From positions 18,346,698 through 18,410,697 of the forward strand of contig OZ037765.1 in the NCBI GenBank assembly GCA_964035545.1: 64,000 nucleotides of DNA, read 5' to 3'. Shown in pieces: positions 58,401 to 64,000 of the stretch. The stretch comes from Bugula neritina (taxonomy: Eukaryota > Bryozoa > Gymnolaemata > Cheilostomatida > Bugulidae). Position numbers and translations under genes: made by a program. The notes under the pieces were generated by a model that saw nothing but the letters and a program-made list of their open reading frames with translations, had not been told where the DNA came from and did not search any database. How positions within the stretch are numbered: the first letter of the stretch is position 1; each line of letters begins with the position of its first letter.

Positions 58401-61400
58401 GTAAGCAGGTTTATATACCTTGGGGGCACGAGTACCCATGACGGAAGTTTAGACACTGAACTACAAACTAGAATGTGTAAAGCTTCAGTTGCATTTGGAC
58501 AACTAAGAGAAAAACTCTGGAACAACAATGATGTGACAATCAGAGTAAAGTGTCAAGTCTACAGAGCTATTGTTCTGACCACCTTAATTTACGGCTTTAT
58601 GATGAAGCAGTTAAGGTTCATCATGAAAGTTAAATGGTGGCAAAAAATCTCCAACACTGAAATTCTGCAACGTGCAAAGTTAGCACCGATATGTGATCAA
58701 GTAATAATTCGCAACCTTAAATGGGCGGGTCACATTGCGCGTATGGATGAACATCGACTACCCAAGCAGACGCTATTCTCCCAACTGATGTCTGGCCATA
58801 GAAAACGAGGACGTCATAAGTTAAGATATAAAGACACCATCAAGAGACACCTCAAAGAGAAGGGTATCGATGTCAACAATTGGTACAACTTGGCGCAAAA
58901 CAGAACTCTGTGGAGAAAGTTCGACTGACTGCTTAGTGAGTGAGTGAGTGATTTCAAACTCATACTTTTAAGATTTCAGGCCTACCATAACTTTCAAATC
59001 GAAGTCCTCACTGTATGGCTGAACTTTAATACACCAAGTTTTCATCTAGATAATATATTATTGATTATTAAGTTTCTACTATTATTCTATCTGCACTTTT
59101 GTTTCAATTTAATTATTACTTTTCAGGAAATTGTACATTACAGTTTGCTAGCATAAAAGAGCATAAGATCACAATGCAATCCTTCAAATAAACTTGTTAT
59201 CTTTAGAGAGTGCAATAGCCATTTTTCTAATAATATACTGAGATTAACTCAACAGAAATATATGTTGCAAATAGCAGATATAGGTAATCATGCGCTGAGT
59301 GAGCTACCTCTCAAAGCTGTGCTACAGAGAGATGCCTTATCTTGTTACAACAACTGGTTTAGTGAAAAAAACAATGAGAGGCAACACGGCTTTAAAAAAT
59401 ATAATAAACGCAAATTAGCAAAAAATGCTAAAACTACTAACTTTTGAAACTCTCTCGCCTCGAATGCATGTCTTGCCTGTCCAACGAGTACGTCTGCAAC
59501 TGAGTCAGGGTCATATTCTTCTGCAACTCTCTGGGCTGCTTCCCAATTCTGACTGTGTACATACATCAGGACAGCCTCCTTTGGTTTGCTAAATACACAT
59601 GAAATCTTGTATGAGAAAGTGATGGACAACTGAACACATATGTGCAATGTATCTAAAACACTTAGTATAAAGTATCAGTATTGGTATTAGTGTTATTATT
59701 AGTACTAGTATTAGTGTTACTCTTTCTATTGGTATTGGTATTAGTATTAGTAGTCTATAAACCATTTTCAACCCTATACTGTGACTCTAGTCACCTTTGC
59801 ACATAAATATTTTTTCCTACTAAAAACAACTAAAGTTGACTAGGCCAGTTGTTTTTGCAGTCAAATACGGTAAAAGACCAACGACTGAACATACTAACAC
59901 AGAATAACCGGTAAACAATATTCTAAACTAATGACTACCTACTGACCTGGCTTTGATAAAGCACTGCTCTGCCTCCTGAAACTTGCCCTCATCCTCCAAG
60001 TACATGGCTTGTTTCAAGTAAATGTCTGGTAACTTAGACTTCATTGCGGTGTTGGCCAAGTCAAAAGCAAACTCAAACGAACTACAAAAATTGCCAATAT
60101 TGCTAATTGTACAGTTATTTCTGTCACATTTAGCTTTTTGTCAGCATTACATAATTTACTCTCTTTTGCTGTTTTTATAAATTTTTTCAAGCATTTCAAT
60201 TTTAGCTACAGACTCATTGTTTATAGAGCTTTGGAAATTTAGTTGGTCAAAAAATATGAATTTTATTTAAGGATCTGTTGCACATTTTACTGAAACTACA
60301 TAAAACACAACTTACCAGTTTTCAGCTGCATAATCAATAGCAGCCTCCAGCAGCCCAAACTTGGTGAGCAGCTTGACTGCTGAGTCACCTCCCAGGTTCT
60401 TAGCCCAGAGGTAAGCTACCTGCTTGGCTGCATTTGGTCCTCCGTGAGCCTTGGCCACCTTTGAAAACAGCAGAAAACACATTTCTACATCTAACAGATG
60501 AGTTACTATAAAGTTTGGTTCAAAGTACAGAGCATAGTGTTTGGGCAAGCTGTATTAGTATATAACAACACATTAACCATACCCTGTAAGCTTCATCCCA
60601 CATGTCCTTCTGTCTGTACATGTTGACACATTGCTTCCAGTCTCCCCCTTCAATAAAGTAGTGCTCTGCCTGTCTCAGGTTATCTTCTTCCACTAGCGTC
60701 TAGACAAGTGCATGTATAATGAATTCACATAACTGAGTTATCATGCGATTACTAGCTTAATGAATACTGAAAACTCGTTTTAAGAGTTCTTGCCAGATAG
60801 AACTTTCTTCGTGTCATTATAAAACCTGATATTTATTGGGTGTACCCAACATAAAGATAAGTGTACCACATGAAATATAAGAAAAATCATGCTGCAAATG
60901 CGTTATGCAACATTAAATGATAGCTTTGTTGAGTTTTTTACTTGCATTCTTTTTTGTTTTTCTATTATATCATAAAATATATTTCATAGTGTACAAAACC
61001 TGAGCTGTTTAAGTCTTTAAAAGAACAGAAATACTAGGTTGAAGAAGATCATTAAGACCAGCTGTGAAATCTATCTACTATTGCTTACCTATCATTGTTA
61101 TTCAAATGCCTTTATTAACTCGCTTATTGCATATTTTGTTTTTTAAATATAAATAAATTACATAGAAATGTCAGAATAATTATTATATTTAGACAAATTG
61201 TGAGGAGTTGTGTTCTCAGCATTTGAACAGAAACACTGGACATTGGCATTCTCTCACCTTAGCAACGATAAGATGGGATTCCTGAGCCCGGTCCTTGTAG
61301 TGAACTTTCACAAGCCTGATCATGTCATTCCACATCTTTTTATTCTGGTACATGGCTATAGCTAGGTCAGGCTCATTAACTGTAATATACAGTCTCTCCG

Positions 61401-63944
61401 CATCCTTATATTTAGCCTGAGATTCCAACTGCTTAGCCTGTTGCACATACATTCCGGAAACTTCTTCCGGTCTCATGCATGTACTCGCGAGCTGAAAAAA
61501 CACAAACAATAAAACATGATATTTATATATTCTATTTTATATGCCAACACCAAGGTTTATAAAAACAATGGTATTAGCATGCAGTTCCCTGCAATAGTAA
61601 AATATATGCTCGTAACACATTATATCTTACCCTATGAGCTTCTTCCCATTTGCCCGCATTGTTGTACATTTTAATGGCTTCGTCAGTAGCACCTGCCCTA
61701 ACAAAGAACTGCTCAGCTCGCTCAAGTTCATTAATAGAAGCAAGGTGCTTGGCTATCTTCACGTAATATCTGACGGCTCCATCCGAGTCGCCAGCCACTG
61801 ACAAAATCTGAACAGCTTTATTCCACTGTCTGGAGTTGATGGCAGCATCTACTGCCTTCATTGTAGAGCTGCAACAACACTCAGTGTGATAAAAGTAACT
61901 CCTTGACACCATTGAGTGAGTTAAAAGAGCAGCGTAATACAGATATAGATATAACAGATATAGTCTACAGGGTAAAGAGAACTGTATGTTACTGCCTAAA
62001 TACAAAGCAGATACCAGAAGGATATAGCCAAGTGATTCAAGACATGTATGAGCAATTCATTGGAGAAAAAGACGGAAGGGGCAGTTAATAATCACACTAT
62101 TCCATACTGATCATGAATGCAATCACAAAGGAATGGGGATATAGTCTGCACTGTGACTTAGCATTGTGGGATGAATATAGTAGGAGAGACGAAAGTGTTA
62201 GAGGAAACAAGTGGAAGACATGCAATTAAGAACAAGTATACACCACTGAGAGATAATAGAGACAAAGCAAAGTTGATAAGTTACAGCCAGGATAATTTCA
62301 TTGAACTAGCAATTGTCTCCACTTTTAAATACCATGAAGCTTTGATAGCAAATAACAGTTTAAAGTGTAGATTTACAAAAAAATTAACTTATGGAAAGAC
62401 CTGATAAAAGTGTTGTGTAGACAGAAAACCCCTGCATGGCTAAAGGATTTTTCAAATAAAAAATGTCAAGACTAAATCTGACTGTATAGAAATGAAATTT
62501 GGCCTATCACCAAAAAAGAAGCCACCTAAACATGATTAGGGCAAACTAGGTGCCAAGTATAGCCCAATAATATATTGAAATTCATATGAAATCGCATAAT
62601 CTTATGTTAAACATATTATATGCATTGTGTACATTAGATGCATGTGCATTATATCATATCAGACTAGCATATTACCCAGCTTCTATAAAGTGATTAATGG
62701 CAGCGTCTAATTGTTTCTGATTGACCAGGTGTTCACCCCATTCTTCCTCCAGCTTGGTAACATTTTCAGGGAAAGCGTATCTGGCCAGCTCAACAGCTAC
62801 AAGCAGGTATTACAATCACTGCAGGTGTAATACTGCTTCATCTACTGGTTGATGATATACACAACTCGGTCTATGTCATAAACCACCATCAGCCTAGTAC
62901 AGATGCCTTACCTTGTCTATATGCTCTACCTCTCCTGTAACATTCCATGGCCTTCTGGTAGTCTCGTATCTTCTCATACAGATTACCTGCTCTGTCATAA
63001 AACTCTCCTTTCAAAAGAGCTGAGGCTATACGGGAAATTAGCTCACCATTCTGCATAAAGTCCTAATTAGAAAAACAAAGTTTATTATTAGAAATTGTCA
63101 ACTATCTAAAACTATGTTTTGAATAAAAAACATTGATATGCATTACTCTTGCAACTTTAAAAGCTTAATTTTAAACAGACATTAAATTTGATGCAGTTGC
63201 GTTGCATTATCAAAATTAATTGTATTTGCGAAGTTTGAAAAGGTTTCCTACAACACTGCAAGTGAGCACAACTCCATACCTCTCTGCTCGTAGCAAGCCT
63301 TGCCGCTTTGGCAGGTAAACCTGCTTTCATGTAGAGTTGTATGGCAGCCATGTCATCTCCTTCCTTCTCCTTCATCTCACCAGCTTTCTCTTCCTGCATT
63401 ACCAAATTAAAACCGCATTACATTCACATACCTTAGTCAATTCAGTACACCATACCACAGCTGTGTGTCTCAGCAGGTGGGAGTGGCCATTCTATTAGTT
63501 GTCAATTCTGTTACAATTTCAAATATAAAAATACACTTTTGAACAACAAATTCTGCTATGCTGATGAGATATAAAATAATTTTTGGTAAAAAATTATTTA
63601 GGACAAACAAATCCTTTTTTATGTAATCATACTGAAATGAGAAGTTTATTATTAACAAAGTTACAAAGCAATTTATTGGACAGTTTTCAAATCATTTAGT
63701 TCATTTATAAACGTTTACCAACACTATCAATTGCTATAAATATATTAATAAAAAATTATTTTGGAAGCGATTATTACAAATGATTGTGAGATTGTATAAG
63801 GACCTGGTGTGTTTCCATCAACCACTGGTAGTAGTTCTTTCGTAATGTTTGAAGTTCTGGATGACCTTTGGCCTCCGCTACTTCAATGGCACTGTCCCAC
63901 TTATGTAAGGACTGATACATCTCCATTGCCTCATCAATATCGTT
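52457..63944 (-). CDS. IFT172: Intraflagellar transport protein 172, C-terminal 1048 residues (5' part right of window)
   Basis: IFT172 is a large peripheral subunit of the IFT-B complex, needed for cilium assembly and turnaround of trains at the tip. The visible part is its TPR/solenoid half. Exons (complement), 5' to 3': 63804-63944, 63280-63393, 62912-63062, 62676-62796, 61631-61868, 61258-61491, 60583-60699, 60316-60458, 59947-60081, 59442-59588, 57170-57337, 56802-56937, 56541-56639, 56091-56264, 55408-55494, 54913-55143, 53838-54053, 53533-53691, 52984-53137 and 52457-52638. They total 3147 nt with continuous phase. Diagnostic words are [132 protein letters not shown] and [19 protein letters not shown], ending in YSFQ. 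This matches roughly the last 60% of the 1749-residue human protein. Confidence 0.95.
54108..54270. mobile_element. Small inverted-repeat element (MITE-like) in an IFT172 intron
   Basis: The left arm aggtacagcaatggagaaat with tgagaaaagccgggtt (about 54110-54147) is matched on the complement by aggagcagtagtggagaaat with tgagatagtccaagtt, the right arm at about 54233-54268. Identity is about 75-80% over 36 bases. The interior is about 85 bp without coding capacity. It lies between the exons at 53838-54053 and 54913-55143. Confidence 0.65.
57578..58950 (+). mobile_element. 5'-truncated LINE with 17-bp target duplication
   Basis: A non-LTR retrotransposon fragment inside the IFT172 intron 57338-59441, opposite to the gene. 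It is flanked by perfect copies of atttcaaactcatactt at 57561-57577 and 58951-58967. It encodes part of a reverse transcriptase and the following C-terminal region: [50 protein letters not shown], then [30 protein letters not shown] and the late block [16 protein letters not shown]. It ends in (gtga)n. Inactivating changes include a stop after SRETL near 57910 and a stop at the residue before ADD in the catalytic motif near 58207. The endonuclease end is missing. The family resembles RTE/Proto2-like LINEs, but I cannot name it. Confidence 0.92.
59683..59762. repeat. Degenerate hexanucleotide repeat (tattag)n
   Basis: Wobbling copies of tattag/tattgg (ggtattagtgttattattag and similar) run for about 80 bases in an IFT172 intron. 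It is simple-sequence DNA with no coding meaning. Confidence 0.9.
61940..62400 (+). mobile_element. Decayed reverse transcriptase fragment (second LINE family)
   Basis: Open stretches in shifting frames resemble a LINE reverse transcriptase: [20 protein letters not shown] followed by SQVIQDMYE (61960-62060), then [12 protein letters not shown] (about 62118-62155), then [20 protein letters not shown] (62174-62235). The order matches the usual IPExYxxVIQDMYE ... TKExxxSLxC ... DDIVLVGET ... LExWRxAIxxKG run of such enzymes, with the middle part including QGSALSP deleted. It lies in the IFT172 intron 61869-62675 on the opposite strand. Its motifs differ from those of the LINE at 57578. Boundaries are uncertain. 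Confidence 0.6.
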
Positions 63945-64000
63945 CTAAATAATAACACGCCCCCACACTTCACATAATGCTGTCAACTAGTAGGCATACA

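Noticed and set aside
61903-62088. Short plus-strand ORF as an independent gene
   Set aside because: It is part of a frame-shifted reverse transcriptase fragment in an IFT172 intron.

Overview
The window looks like AT-rich nuclear DNA of an invertebrate animal. The genes are split by many GT-AG introns, often with short exons. The proteins are metazoan families: a Rab GEF of the DENND4/Crag type, animal-type xylulokinase, a GLUT10/12-like transporter, a peptide-type GPCR and the ciliary protein IFT172. The introns hold tRNA-derived SINEs, MITEs and LINE fragments. A spiralian such as a bryozoan or mollusc would fit, but the sequence alone does not settle the phylum. There is no bacterial-style operon, CRISPR array or rRNA.

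Layout. 1-2829 (minus): 5' part of a probable BOLA3-type mitochondrial protein whose 3' end lies left of the window. 2830-5950: intergenic, low complexity, with a fold-back repeat and a SINE. 6041-30253 (plus): DENND4/Crag orthologue, 36 coding exons joining in frame to about 1803 codons. 30649-32280 (minus): intact intronless xylulokinase (XYLB), tail to tail with DENND4. 33479-about 41890 (plus): SLC2A10/12-like sugar transporter with 14 coding exons and an unresolved 3' end. 41900-43530: intergenic with an 85-bp tandem repeat. 43531-44808 (minus): single-exon coding region of a myosuppressin/FMRFamide-receptor-like (DMSR/SRW-type) GPCR. 44900-52450: gene-poor, with a 17-bp satellite and a SINE. 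52457-63944 (minus): last 20 coding exons of IFT172, 1048 codons, with the 5' part right of the window.

The genes do not form a pathway: vesicle traffic (DENND4), sugar uptake and pentose metabolism (SLC2A, XYLB), Fe-S maturation (BOLA3), peptide signalling (GPCR) and intraflagellar transport (IFT172). XYLB and the sugar transporter are divergent neighbours 1.2 kb apart, a loose thematic link only.

The unusual material is in the introns: a 3.6-kb element with long diverged terminal inverted repeats and a MITE nested inside it; a 44-bp minisatellite whose last unit supplies a real 3' splice site; a 5'-truncated LINE with a perfect 17-bp target duplication; a second decayed reverse transcriptase; and repeated tRNA-SINE and hAT-like copies. 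I found no convincing previously undescribed functional system; this is ordinary animal gene territory with interesting repeat biology. All exon boundaries were read by eye from splice signals, reading frame and remembered family conservation. Terminal and weakly conserved exons are the least certain.
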